Part shown: piece by piece, positions 43,131 through 52,038 of the stretch
Numbering within the stretch: position 1 is the first letter of the stretch
How the letters are laid out: each line of letters starts with the position of its first letter
DNA from: Planctomycetia bacterium
GTDB taxonomy: Bacteria > Planctomycetota > Planctomycetia > Pirellulales > JACPPG01
Direction of reading: 5' to 3'
NCBI GenBank assembly: GCA_016191115.1
Contig: JACPPG010000023.1
Span: forward strand, 1-64,000
Length of the DNA stretch: 64,000 nt
Program-made: the position numbers and the translations under genes
Notes under the pieces: model-generated
What the model was told of the DNA's origin: nothing
Seen by the model: only the letters and a program-made list of their open reading frames with translations
The model's database searches: none

Positions 43131-43181
43131 GGGCGCCTCGTCCAGAAAGCGATTCGGCGCAATCCGGTCTAGATATTCGCC

Positions 43182-44549
43182 ATGACTCGATTCCCCACAC
43201 AAGCAAGCGCGCTAACGGCTGTCACGATGCCGCCCGCCGCCTGGACGTCTCCGGCCGCGAAGGCCGAGCGCCCGGTCCCTGGCATCGCGCTCTGGTCGTT
43301 CTTGGCCTTCTTCTTGTTCTCCCTGTGGAACGTGGCGGGCATCTTCATGACCTTCAACAGCAAGTACGAGGGCTTGCCCATCCAGCCGCTGGCGTTCGCC
43401 CTCACTTGCGTCATGGTGATCCCGTGGACGAAGGGCAAACCAAGCTTTGGCTACTTCAAGGCGGCGTGGGCCTTTTGGTTCGTCTTCACCGTGATCGGCT
43501 ACGCGGGTCCGCACTTGCCGGTGGCGTTTTACGATTACCACCTCATCCAACTGGCCGCGAAAATGTGGATTAGCCTGATCGGCATTCCGCTTCTGGCGAT
43601 CCGGTCGATCAACCGCGACAAGCTGCCGTTCTTTCTCCGCTTCACGTCGGTCGCCGGCGCGGTAGGCGGGGCGCTCGCCGCCTTGCAGATGTTCATTACT
43701 GGGCCGTTCAAGAAAATCGTAAGCGACGAGGGCCGCGGCGCCGGTTTCTGGGTCAACCCGAACAGTTGCGCTGAGGTGTGCGGGTTCTGTCTGTTTATCT
43801 CCTTGATCTGTCCCTTCCGCTCCAAGTCCGCCAATGTGCTTGTCCGCTTGGCGTTGATGGCCGGCGTCATGTCGACCTTGTCCCGCACGGGCATCATGCT
43901 GTTGGTTGTCGGGTTCTTCGTGTACGGAATCGCCGCCAAGAAGATGAAGACCGTTTTCCAGGTCAGCCTGGTGCTGTTCGTCACGCTTTTGGCAGGCAAT
44001 CTGTTCGTGAACTACCTTGCGACGACGAAGCTGGTGAACCCCAAACGCATCGAGCGGATCAGCGGGTTTATGCGAGGCGATCTTGGTTCGAAGTCGCAGG
44101 GGGATCGCGCGGCTCTCTGGTCGGTCGCCATGAAGGCCGTCTCACACGATTGGATTATCGGCCGCGGTCACCGCACGATGGACGAGGTTGTGCCTGTCCC
44201 GGGACGGGCGCGTGGAGGATTGGGGCCGCACAACTACTACATCTACGTGTGGGGGAACTCCGGCATTTTCGCTTTGCTCCTATTCTGCGTGTACGTCATC
44301 ACGCTGTACAGGATGGGGTCGAAGAGCGTGGAGCCGCGAGCACGGAGTTCCCTTTGCGCGATGGCTGTCATGATCGCGTTTATTGCGATGGTGGACCATT
44401 CCTTCTTAAATAACCAATTCTTCGGCCCCGTGTTCACCGTGATGGTAACGACGGCGTACTACGTTCAGCCGCAAAAGCGCCGCATGGCGACGCGCTCCGT
44501 CGCGGCGTCCTTCGCGCCGCCGCCCGTCCGGCGCGCGGCGCCGTCTTGA
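43182..44549 (+). CDS. Wzy-like O-antigen/EPS polymerase or ligase
   Basis: Predicted 455-residue polytopic membrane protein of the O-antigen ligase/polymerase (Wzy_C) family with about 10-12 hydrophobic segments. A periplasmic loop and following helix, RGGLGPHNYYIYVWGNSGIF, resemble the HN-containing region of the Wzy/WaaL fold. It would join flipped repeat units in the periplasm under control of the chain-length protein at 1802. It is the only polymerase-like gene in the window. No Shine-Dalgarno site is evident. The C-terminus is short and basic. Confidence 0.85.
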   Translation: MTRFPTQASALTAVTMPPAAWTSPAAKAERPVPGIALWSFLAFFLFSLWNVAGIFMTFNSKYEGLPIQPLAFALTCVMVIPWTKGKPSFGYFKAAWAFWFVFTVIGYAGPHLPVAFYDYHLIQLAAKMWISLIGIPLLAIRSINRDKLPFFLRFTSVAGAVGGALAALQMFITGPFKKIVSDEGRGAGFWVNPNSCAEVCGFCLFISLICPFRSKSANVLVRLALMAGVMSTLSRTGIMLLVVGFFVYGIAAKKMKTVFQVSLVLFVTLLAGNLFVNYLATTKLVNPKRIERISGFMRGDLGSKSQGDRAALWSVAMKAVSHDWIIGRGHRTMDEVVPVPGRARGGLGPHNYYIYVWGNSGIFALLLFCVYVITLYRMGSKSVEPRARSSLCAMAVMIAFIAMVDHSFLNNQFFGPVFTVMVTTAYYVQPQKRRMATRSVAASFAPPPVRRAAPS

Positions 44550-44569
44550 GCACGTGCACTGGATCGATG

Positions 44570-45829
44570 TCAGGGAGTGGGTTCCTCGCCCTCGCCCGCG
44601 GTGCTGGGAGCAACGTCGGTTCCCTCGCGCGGCGGTGCGGAGAAAACTCCTTCGGCCGCCATGTCCGCGATACGGACGGCGATCAATTCGCCGGCAAGTC
44701 GATGCCCCAAGGCGTTCCAATGGCCGCGGCCGATCTTCGAGTTTTCGAACCCGTGCAGGTACTCGTGATGCGCCGCCGCATACTCGGCCAGCGTCGGAGC
44801 AAGCGTCAACACGGCGATCCGGTGCGCCTCGCAGAACTGCCGGATACGCTCATCGGGGTAGAACAGGTCGCTCACGCCCAATCGGGCCAGATATTGCCGC
44901 CGCACGTCCGGATCGGGCTCGACCTGATCGCTGTTCGATAGGGTCACCACCAATAGCGTAGCTCCCATCGCCCTTGTTTCTTCATCCATCGCCGCCAGCA
45001 AACGCTCGGTAAGTTCCCACGCGTCGCGCCACGGTTGCGTCGTCGGCTCCTGATAAATCTCGTCGTCGAGTCCTAGTTCCCGTGGTGGGGCCGTGCCCAG
45101 CGCCCGTGCTTGGGCGACGACCGTTCTCCATTGCATGGCGCGGCGGACCTGATAGTACAACTGCACGATCCGCGACCAATCCGCCAGCTTGTGCCGCAGC
45201 ACCGCCGGCCAACGCTCCTCGCTCGCTACCCAATCTTGAAACGACTCATCGAGCGTCAGTTGCCCATCCTGCACGAAGAAAAACGGACGTCTCTCGTGCG
45301 GCCGCAGCGACAGGCTGTTGTCGCTCAGGTCGTTTCCGGTCAGGAAGGCCAGCACCACGAGATCGGGCTGGTACTTGGCCACGCGGTCTCGCAGCACCAG
45401 CAGCTCCTGCCCCGTCCCGTAGCCCGACATGCCGAAGTTCATCACCCGCGCCGAGCGACCGGCCAACGCCGGCGATTGGCCGAGCATTCGGGCCAGCACT
45501 TCCGTGAACCGAGAATCGGCGGGCACTTGAAATGCTTCGGTGTAGGAGTCGCCCAGCACGGCGATGCGCAACTCGTCCTTCGCTTTCGCAATCGGCCATT
45601 CCTCGTCGCGGAATCCGGCGCTATTGATTTGGACGAAGGATTCCCCTTCCTGGCGGTACCGGTAGGACATGCTCGGCCGATGGATCACGCCCAGCACCGG
45701 ATCGGCCTGCGTCATCCGGGGGTGATAGATCCCGACAAGGCGCAAGACGATCTCGATCGCCAGGAGCGCGAGGATCATCGCCGCACCAGCCAGAGACAGC
45801 TTCTTAAGAATGCCAACGGGCCGGGGCAT
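44570..45829 (-). CDS. SGNH-fold protein, membrane-anchored (orphan)
   Basis: Predicted 419-residue SGNH/GDSL-family protein with an N-terminal signal anchor (about 9-33). Block I VLGDSYTEAF carries the nucleophile serine, FLTGNDLSDN resembles the Asn-containing block III, and GHWNALGHRLAGE provides the His block. It is on the minus strand and has no MBOAT partner immediately next to it, unlike the other SGNH proteins of the locus. It could hydrolyse or transfer acyl groups on the polysaccharide in the periplasm. Copy A of the 139-bp repeat lies upstream of its start. Confidence 0.85.
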   Translation of the reverse strand: MPRPVGILKKLSLAGAAMILALLAIEIVLRLVGIYHPRMTQADPVLGVIHRPSMSYRYRQEGESFVQINSAGFRDEEWPIAKAKDELRIAVLGDSYTEAFQVPADSRFTEVLARMLGQSPALAGRSARVMNFGMSGYGTGQELLVLRDRVAKYQPDLVVLAFLTGNDLSDNSLSLRPHERRPFFFVQDGQLTLDESFQDWVASEERWPAVLRHKLADWSRIVQLYYQVRRAMQWRTVVAQARALGTAPPRELGLDDEIYQEPTTQPWRDAWELTERLLAAMDEETRAMGATLLVVTLSNSDQVEPDPDVRRQYLARLGVSDLFYPDERIRQFCEAHRIAVLTLAPTLAEYAAAHHEYLHGFENSKIGRGHWNALGHRLAGELIAVRIADMAAEGVFSAPPREGTDVAPSTAGEGEEPTP

Positions 45830-46270
45830 GGGGCACGAGGGGAAGGGGAAACAAGAGGGGAATGCGCCCGCGGCAGCCGGCGCGCCACGACGGCCGGGCG
45901 ATCGTGCGCCGCCAGGTTGGCTCAGACCGCATTATGTTTCGCCAGCGGCGGAGCGTCAACGCAACCGTCGCGCAGGCCAGGGCCGTTCACAGATTCAAGC
46001 TTGCCGGCGGCGCACCGGCGGGAAAGTGGGACAGGCACCGAGACGCAGCGTTGGTATGAAAGGGCTTGCGCTGTTTGTGCTCGGAGCCAGTCCCATTTTC
46101 CCGCCTCGCCATTTTGGTCCGTTGCGCCCACGCACGCCGCATCCCTTTCGTAAATTGGCCCATCGTGATACGGTCGTGCATCCGGCGGGCGAATCCTGCC
46201 ACGATCGTGCCGCGAAAGGCGTTTTTGTTTCCCGTCCATCGCTAGCGGCCAACCCGAGCCAAGATCGCCG
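45830..46270. other. Intergenic region with repeat copy A
   Basis: About 440 bases between divergent SGNH genes. It holds the 139-bp repeat copy A (45977-46115). No gene or clear promoter is seen; frames crossing it are shadows of the repeat. Confidence 0.5.
45977..46115 (-). repeat. 139-bp palindrome-ended repeat, copy A (inverted)
   Basis: Reverse complement of copy B (49139-49277), equal length, about 133 of 139 positions identical by eye. Its inner part has inverted arms GCGGGAAAATGGGAC and GTCCCATTTTCCCGC-like, about 25 bp each with the CTCCGAG extension. Copies A and B face each other and flank the SGNH-MBOAT gene pair at 46271-49030. It has the look of a REP or MITE element. Confidence 0.85.
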
Positions 46271-47347
46271 ATGACTTCCGTCGAAGAGCGCCCCGCGCCA
46301 CCGGCCGTGCAGCCCGCGACAGCCCCGTCGCTGCCGGCCTCGATGGCGCGGATGCTTCTTGCGCCGGCGCTCGGCGCCGTGCTCGGGTTTCTACTGCTGG
46401 TCAAGGTCGTGCTCCCCACGGTGGGCGTGGGCGGCGTCGAACGGATCGTGGCGCTTGGGAACCATCTCGATGCGTCGCTCGCGCCGCCACCGGTCGTGGC
46501 GCTTCTCGGCAATTCCATCACGCGCGAAGGGATCGACGCGCGGATCGTCGAGGCCCACGCCCCCTCGGGCTGGCACGCGCAGAATCTCGCCACGAGCGGG
46601 TGCGGCCTGTCCGAGATGCGCGTGCTCGTGCCGAAGCTGATGGCGGCCCATCCGGCGGCGGTGGCGATCGGTCTGCGGCCGGAGGACCTGGGACGGGTCG
46701 ACGACTTCGATATCGACAAGGCCTATGCGTATGCCCTGGGGGGTTTCGTCGCCGCCTGGCCCGCGGACTGGACGAGGGCCGACCTGCCGGGCGTCACCGA
46801 GGCGACGTACGCCGCGTTGCGCTCGACCCCCTTTGAGCAGAACATGCACTTCCGCACCGCGCTCTTGAACGTCATCAATCAGCAAGTGCGATTGCGGCTC
46901 CGCAAGGGCGATCTGCGCGAGATTGCTCCCGACAACTGGACCGACCCGTACGAGCTAACGTTCAACGTCCGCGACGAGCGTCTGGACCGGCACGCCCGCA
47001 CCACGCGCGAACAGATGGACGCCCGCCTGGCCGGCGGGGCTGGCACCGGGGCCACGCTCATCGCCACGTTGGCGGCCGAGATTCGCCGGGCGGGCGCGAT
47101 GCCGATCCTGGTGGCCCTGCCGCTGCACCCGCTATTGCGCGATGGGATGGAGCCGCACGTCGCCGCGATGCAAGCCCTCATGGCCCGCGTGGCGCGTGAG
47201 CAATCCGGCCTAACGATCGACGCAATCGACGTGCTTTCGGCCAACGACTTTGCCGACGTGCTCCACCCGAACCGCGAAGGGCGCGAGATTTACAGCCGAT
47301 TCCTGGGCGAGCGCCTGCCGCCGCCGGCAGCAACTGAGAAACCGTAG
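46271..47347 (+). CDS. SGNH-like periplasmic protein (MBOAT partner 1)
   Basis: Predicted 358-residue protein with an N-terminal signal anchor (about 29-50, LLAPALGAVLGFLLLVKVVL) and an SGNH-type domain. Block I is ALLGNSITREG, with the nucleophile serine but Asn in place of the usual Asp, as in AlgJ/AlgX- and DltD-like partners. The DxxH block is ADVLHPNREG. Such proteins receive an acyl group from the adjacent MBOAT protein and transfer it to the polysaccharide. The MBOAT gene starts 18 nt downstream, so the two are surely one unit. The pair is flanked by inverted copies of a 139-bp repeat. Confidence 0.82.
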   Translation: MTSVEERPAPPAVQPATAPSLPASMARMLLAPALGAVLGFLLLVKVVLPTVGVGGVERIVALGNHLDASLAPPPVVALLGNSITREGIDARIVEAHAPSGWHAQNLATSGCGLSEMRVLVPKLMAAHPAAVAIGLRPEDLGRVDDFDIDKAYAYALGGFVAAWPADWTRADLPGVTEATYAALRSTPFEQNMHFRTALLNVINQQVRLRLRKGDLREIAPDNWTDPYELTFNVRDERLDRHARTTREQMDARLAGGAGTGATLIATLAAEIRRAGAMPILVALPLHPLLRDGMEPHVAAMQALMARVAREQSGLTIDAIDVLSANDFADVLHPNREGREIYSRFLGERLPPPAATEKP

Positions 47348-47365
47348 CGCGCCACCGCGAATCGC

Positions 47366-49030
47366 ATGCTGTTCCAAACGCGCGAATTCCTGATCCTGAT
47401 GCTGGTCGTGCTCGCCGGCATCGCCATCTTGCGCCAGGCCCGCGCGCAGCACTGGATGCTTCTGGTCGCGAGCTACATGTTCTACGCCTGGTGGGACGTG
47501 CGATTTTTGATCCTGCTCTTGCTCACCTCGATGATCGACTACTCGGCGGCGCTGGGGATCTACGGCGTGCAGCTCAGTTGGAAAGAACGCTTCCGGCTGA
47601 GTCTGCTTTTGATCGCCGGGGCGTACTTGACCTTGGGCCTCAACTGGCCGGCAGTGCAAGGCCGGCAAACGCAAATCGCGCTTGCCGAGTTTTTCCGGCC
47701 CGGCTGGGAGCAGGCGCCGGCCGCGATCGCGGCGATCGCCGCTTTCGCGCTCGTGGGCCCGGTGATCTACGGCTGGTATTTCCGCTTGAGCGAAAACGCC
47801 CGCCGCAACGCCTTTTTGGCCACCAGCATGTGCGGCAATCTGGCCATCCTCGGCTTCTTCAAGTATTTCGACTTTTTCCGCGACAATCTTGCCGGTCTCG
47901 GGGGTGCGCTGGGCTACCACTGGGCACTGCCGGCGCTCAACGTCGCCCTGCCGGTGGGGATCAGCTTCTACACGTTCGTGACGATGAGCTACGGCATCGA
48001 CGCCTACCGCGGCGACATCGTGCCGGAGCGGTCGTTCGTGCGGATGGCGCTCTTTGTGTCTTACTTTCCGCACCTGGTGGCCGGGCCCATCATTCGCCCG
48101 CAACAGTTGCTCCCCACGCTCACCGCGCCGTGGACGCTGTCGGCCGAACGGCTCACAAGCGGCTTTCATCTGGCGGCCGTGGGCCTGGTGAAGAAGGTGC
48201 TCATCGCCGACAGCGTGGCGCCTTTGGTCGATTCGATCCTCGCCCATCCCGACGGTCAGCCCAGTATCGCGATCTGGCTGGGGACGGTGCTGTTCGCGGT
48301 GCAGATTTACGGCGATTTTTCCGGCTACACCGACGTGGCCCGCGGCGTCAGCCGGATGGTGGGCGTCGAGCTGCCGTTGAATTTTAACTTTCCCTATTTC
48401 AGCACCTCGATTGTCGAATTCTGGCGCCGCTGGCACATCAGCCTGTCGAGCTGGCTGCGCGACTACCTGTACATCCCGCTTGGCGGCGGCCGCGTCAGCA
48501 TGCCGCGCGTGTACGCCAACCTGATGATCACCATGGCGCTCGGCGGCTTGTGGCACGGGGCAAGTTGGAACTTTGTGATTTGGGGCACGTATCAGGGAGC
48601 CCTCTTGTGCGTCAACCGCTTTTTTAGCGAGTGGAAAGCCAAGAGCGAGCGGCTAGTGGCCTTGTTCGAAAGGCCGGCGGTCAAGGTCCTCTGCTGGGCC
48701 GTGACCATGTACTTCGTGCTGTTGGGCTGGCTCATTTTCCGCGTGACCGATTTCGCGCATTTGCAGGAAGTGGCGCGCAAATTCGTGATCTTCGACGGCC
48801 GCTGGGAGCTTACGAGCCTGGGCCTGGGCACCGGTTCGCCGGTGATCGCGCTACTGGCGTTTCTGATTTTCGTCGTGCTGCACTGCTTCTCGTACTTCGA
48901 GATTCGCTGGGCGGAACTGCTGGACCGGGCGCCGGCGCCGGCCCTGTCGCTCGTGTATATGCTGTTGGGGCTCGTATTTTTCTTCGCCTGGCCGAGCGAG
49001 AACGCGCCGTTTATCTACTTTCAGTTTTGA
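47366..49030 (+). CDS. MBOAT family O-acyltransferase 1 (AlgI/DltB type)
   Basis: Predicted 554-residue polytopic membrane O-acyltransferase, the channel that brings an acyl group across the membrane for O-acylation of the polymer. The family block FWRRWHISLSSWLRDYLYIP and the catalytic histidine H397 in GGLWHGASWNFVIWG are intact, as is SFYTFVTMSYGIDAYR. The C-terminus ends with APFIYFQF, shared by all three MBOAT proteins here. It is the longest of the three. It pairs with the SGNH gene directly upstream. Confidence 0.93.
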   Translation: MLFQTREFLILMLVVLAGIAILRQARAQHWMLLVASYMFYAWWDVRFLILLLLTSMIDYSAALGIYGVQLSWKERFRLSLLLIAGAYLTLGLNWPAVQGRQTQIALAEFFRPGWEQAPAAIAAIAAFALVGPVIYGWYFRLSENARRNAFLATSMCGNLAILGFFKYFDFFRDNLAGLGGALGYHWALPALNVALPVGISFYTFVTMSYGIDAYRGDIVPERSFVRMALFVSYFPHLVAGPIIRPQQLLPTLTAPWTLSAERLTSGFHLAAVGLVKKVLIADSVAPLVDSILAHPDGQPSIAIWLGTVLFAVQIYGDFSGYTDVARGVSRMVGVELPLNFNFPYFSTSIVEFWRRWHISLSSWLRDYLYIPLGGGRVSMPRVYANLMITMALGGLWHGASWNFVIWGTYQGALLCVNRFFSEWKAKSERLVALFERPAVKVLCWAVTMYFVLLGWLIFRVTDFAHLQEVARKFVIFDGRWELTSLGLGTGSPVIALLAFLIFVVLHCFSYFEIRWAELLDRAPAPALSLVYMLLGLVFFFAWPSENAPFIYFQF

Positions 49031-49073
49031 GGGAGCGACCGCGGCGCGAACGACGAATCGCGACGAAAACCGC

Positions 49074-49103
49074 AGGGGTTGCCACCCCTGGGCTTCGCAA
49101 GCG
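49074..49103. repeat. Short dispersed repeat, also at 22143
   Basis: About 27 of 30 bases match 22143-22172. It contains AGGGGTTGCCACCCCT, a near-perfect palindrome, and lies just after the MBOAT 1 gene where it may form a transcript hairpin. Confidence 0.6.
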
Positions 49104-49138
49104 TGGTGGCCGCCGATGACAGGGGCATTCTGTTTTTC

Positions 49139-49277
49139 AAAATGGCGAGGCGGGAAAATGGGACTGGCTCCGAGCATAAACAGCGCAAGTCCTTTCAGAC
49201 CAACGTTGCGTCTCGGTGCCTGTCCCACGTTCCCGCCGGTGCGCCGCCGGCAAGCTTAAATCTGTGAACGGCCCTGG
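49139..49277 (+). repeat. 139-bp palindrome-ended repeat, copy B
   Basis: Direct orientation of the element whose inverted copy is 45977-46115. It begins in a GGCGAGGCGGGAAAATGGGA-like arm and contains the inverted arm CCTGTCCCACGTTCCCGCC. A third, diverged copy of only the palindromic core is at 58602-58693. Confidence 0.85.
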
Positions 49278-49312
49278 CTGCCGACGATGCTTGGCTTGAT
49301 TTCGCGACATAG

Positions 49313-50758
49313 ATGATCTTCACGACGTTTGCCTTCGTTCTGTTTTTGGCGGTGATCTTCACCGCCTACTGGTCCTTCACCAGCTTCAAGGTCCAGAATG
49401 GCCTGTTGGTGCTCGCCAGCTTCCTTTTCTACGGCTGGTGGGATGTGCGTTTTTGCGGCCTCATGTTCTGGGCCGCCGGCCTGGACTTTCTGGTCGGCGT
49501 AGGCCTGGAAAAGTCCACTAACCCGCGCGCCCGCCGGGCCCTTCTGTGCGTGACGTTGTGCGCCAACCTGGGCCTGTTGGGCTTTTTCAAGTACTACAAC
49601 TTCTTCATCGAGAACTTGCAGGCGGCGCTGGCCACGATCGGCTCGCCCATCAGCCCCAGCACGCTGTACGTCGTCTTGCCGGTGGGGATCAGCTTCTACA
49701 CCTTCCAGACGATGAGCTACACGATCGAGGTGTACCGCCGCCGCATGCACGCCACCACGAGCGCGATCGACTACTTCGCCTTCGTGACGTTCTTTCCGCA
49801 GTTGGTCGCCGGGCCGATCGAACGAGCCTACCGCCTGCTTCCGCAGTTCGAGACCACCCGCCGCTTCGACCCGGCAATGGCCACCGACGGTTGCCGGCAG
49901 ATGCTGTGGGGCTTCTTCAAGAAGATGGCCATCGCCGACAACCTGGCCATCGCCGTCGACACCTGCTACCGCAACCCCGGCGCGCATTCAGGCCCGCAGA
50001 TGGCCTTCGCCACGATCTGTTTTGCCTTCCAGATCTATTGCGATTTTTCCGCCTATTCCGACATCGCCACCGGCACCGGCAAGCTGTTCGGCATCCAACT
50101 GATGCGGAATTTCGCCTACCCGTACTTCTCGCAGACGATCGGCGAGTTCTGGCGCCGCTGGCACATTTCGCTGTCGACGTGGTTCCGCGATTATGTGTTC
50201 ATCCCGTTGGGCGGCAGCCGGACCACCGCCGCGCGAACCGCGCAGAACATCCTTGCCACGTTCACCCTCAGCGGCATCTGGCACGGGGCAAGCTGGAATT
50301 TCCTGATCTGGGGGGCGATCAACGGGCTGGGCGTCCTGCCCACGGCGCTGCGCAAGTCGCACGTCATCATCCGCGCCCACGACACGCCCGGAGGCGAGTC
50401 ACTGATCCCGTCGCCCGTGACGCTGTTCCGGATGCTGCGAACGTTCCTGATTATTTGCCTCGGGTGGGTCTTCTTTCGCGCCGCCACGATCCACGACGCG
50501 CTGTCGATCCTCCGCGGCTTCGTCGTCGATGCCGCCCATCCGAGCGCTTATCACCTTCCGGTAACGGGCAGCGTCAAGGGGTTAGCGGCATTGGCCATGC
50601 TGATCCTGGCCGAATGGGTGCAGCGCCGCCGCGTGTATCCGCTGGACGTGCCCAACTGGCCCCGCGCGGCGCGGTGGCTGGCGTACACCGCGCTCTTCTG
50701 GGCTACACTGTACATTACGCCCGGGACGCGCAGCCCCTTCATCTACTTCCAGTTCTGA
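49313..50758 (+). CDS. MBOAT family O-acyltransferase 2
   Basis: Predicted 481-residue polytopic O-acyltransferase. The block FWRRWHISLSTWFRDYVFIP and the catalytic histidine H324 in LSGIWHGASWNFLIWG are intact. SFYTFQTMSYTIEVYR matches the family. The C-terminus SPFIYFQF is nearly identical to those of the other two MBOAT proteins. The SGNH partner gene lies 7 nt downstream, the reverse of the order in the first pair, so the two pairs did not arise by simple tandem duplication. Confidence 0.93.
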   Translation: MIFTTFAFVLFLAVIFTAYWSFTSFKVQNGLLVLASFLFYGWWDVRFCGLMFWAAGLDFLVGVGLEKSTNPRARRALLCVTLCANLGLLGFFKYYNFFIENLQAALATIGSPISPSTLYVVLPVGISFYTFQTMSYTIEVYRRRMHATTSAIDYFAFVTFFPQLVAGPIERAYRLLPQFETTRRFDPAMATDGCRQMLWGFFKKMAIADNLAIAVDTCYRNPGAHSGPQMAFATICFAFQIYCDFSAYSDIATGTGKLFGIQLMRNFAYPYFSQTIGEFWRRWHISLSTWFRDYVFIPLGGSRTTAARTAQNILATFTLSGIWHGASWNFLIWGAINGLGVLPTALRKSHVIIRAHDTPGGESLIPSPVTLFRMLRTFLIICLGWVFFRAATIHDALSILRGFVVDAAHPSAYHLPVTGSVKGLAALAMLILAEWVQRRRVYPLDVPNWPRAARWLAYTALFWATLYITPGTRSPFIYFQF

Positions 50759-50765
50759 AGCGCCG

Positions 50766-51746
50766 ATGCCTCGATTCTTGTTGAAGCTGTTTCTGTTCGC
50801 GCTTTTGCAGTGCGCGATCGGCGCCGTGGTGCTGGCGAACTATCGCATCGACGACAATTCGTTCCTCGCTGCCGTGCGCGACAAGCACGATCGCCTGGCG
50901 AAGCTCGCCTCGCCCCGGCTGGTGCTCGTGGGCGGATCGAACGTCTGCTTCGGCACCGACAGCGCTCAGATCGAGAAATCGCTGGCCATCGGGCCGGTCG
51001 ACATGGCCATGCAGGGAAGCCTGGGCGTGGGCTACATGCTGCACGAAGTGGAGGACGAGGTCCGGCCGGGGGACATCGTCGTCGTTTCGCCGGAGTACGA
51101 GCAATTGACCCGGCGCATGCAGGAGAGCGTGACCCTGATGCGGCTCTTCGAGCAAAATCCCGCGGCCGTGGGCCAGGTGGATTGGGATTGGCCACTGGTG
51201 AAGATGTTTCTCGACGAAGGGCACTTGTGCATCCGCGAGGTGGTGGTTCGCGGCATCGACCGGCTGGCGTCGGGTAAGACGCCGACTTCTCCGCTGCCCT
51301 ATCGCCGCGAGGCTTTCAATGAATATGGCGACGTCGTCGGCCACCATGCCATGGCCCCGCTTCCCGCGGAAGTCCGCGCCAGCCAGCTCCTTTTAGGAGA
51401 CTCGTTCGACGGCCAGTTGCGCGCCACGATCGGGCAGTTGAACGCCTTCCACGAGGCGTGCCGAAAGCGCGGGGCGGACGTCTACTTGTTCCTGCCGGCG
51501 ATCCCGGAGCGATGCTTGAAGCGCGACGAGCAAAAGATCCGCCACATCGTCGAGCGGCTAAAGAGCGATTGCACCATTCCCATCTTGAATACGCCCGACG
51601 AGATGGCCTTCCCCGAGTCGGAGTTCTTCAATACGGTGTACCACTTGACGGAAGCAGGCACCGCGCGTCGGACGAGCCTGCTCGTCGAGCGGCTGAGAGA
51701 TAAGATTCCCAGTAGAAATGGCACGGCAGCAAGCAGTGCGAACTAG
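50766..51746 (+). CDS. SGNH/DltD-like protein (MBOAT partner 2)
   Basis: Predicted 326-residue protein with an N-terminal signal anchor (about 5-24). Block I is LVLVGGSNVCFGTDS, retaining the serine as GGS, and the His block is FFNTVYHLTEAG. In related proteins this last segment normally carries Asp where Asn stands here, so the catalytic triad may be altered. Its position 7 nt after MBOAT 2 makes it the likely periplasmic acyl-transfer partner of that protein. Confidence 0.78.
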   Translation: MPRFLLKLFLFALLQCAIGAVVLANYRIDDNSFLAAVRDKHDRLAKLASPRLVLVGGSNVCFGTDSAQIEKSLAIGPVDMAMQGSLGVGYMLHEVEDEVRPGDIVVVSPEYEQLTRRMQESVTLMRLFEQNPAAVGQVDWDWPLVKMFLDEGHLCIREVVVRGIDRLASGKTPTSPLPYRREAFNEYGDVVGHHAMAPLPAEVRASQLLLGDSFDGQLRATIGQLNAFHEACRKRGADVYLFLPAIPERCLKRDEQKIRHIVERLKSDCTIPILNTPDEMAFPESEFFNTVYHLTEAGTARRTSLLVERLRDKIPSRNGTAASSAN

Positions 51747-52038
51747 GAAAACGAGTCCGCGTGGCCGACCCGCATGGAATTCGTGCGGAGCACTCAGCCG
51801 CGCAAGCGGCGACGGCGTATAGCCAGGTGCCCGCGGCCCCTGGGACGGTCGGCATTGTCCCGTTTTCAAGCCCCGATAGGGCCGACGTCCCGCCTGACGG
51901 TTGGTCGCAACGCCGACGTCGCCCCTGTCGGGGCTCATACGGCGTTGCTATGCGCCCGCGTTCCACGGTCTTACGCCCGCGGCTACACGCCGCCGCCCCT
52001 CGCGGGGCTGAACTTCCCAATCCACTACCGGTCGCCCG
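51747..52038. repeat. Intergenic region with inverted AGCCCCGA-type repeat
   Basis: About 290 bases between SGNH 2 and the minus-strand amidotransferase gene. Arms at 51869-51889 and 51915-51935 (starting AGCCCCGATAGGG and ending CCTGTCGGGGCT) pair at about 18 of 21 positions. The rest is GC-rich with scattered short inverted repeats. Between convergent genes this could serve as a terminator. Confidence 0.65.

Larger units (their letters stand above)
49031..49312. other. Intergenic region with repeat copy B
   Basis: About 280 bases between MBOAT 1 and MBOAT 2. It holds a 30-bp repeat (49074-49103, related to 22143) and repeat copy B (49139-49277). No gene is supported. Confidence 0.5.

Noticed and set aside
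47210-48556. 448-residue open frame on the - strand
   Set aside because: Antisense to the MBOAT 1 gene, which has intact catalytic motifs; the minus product is His/Gln/Arg-rich and unlike any family.
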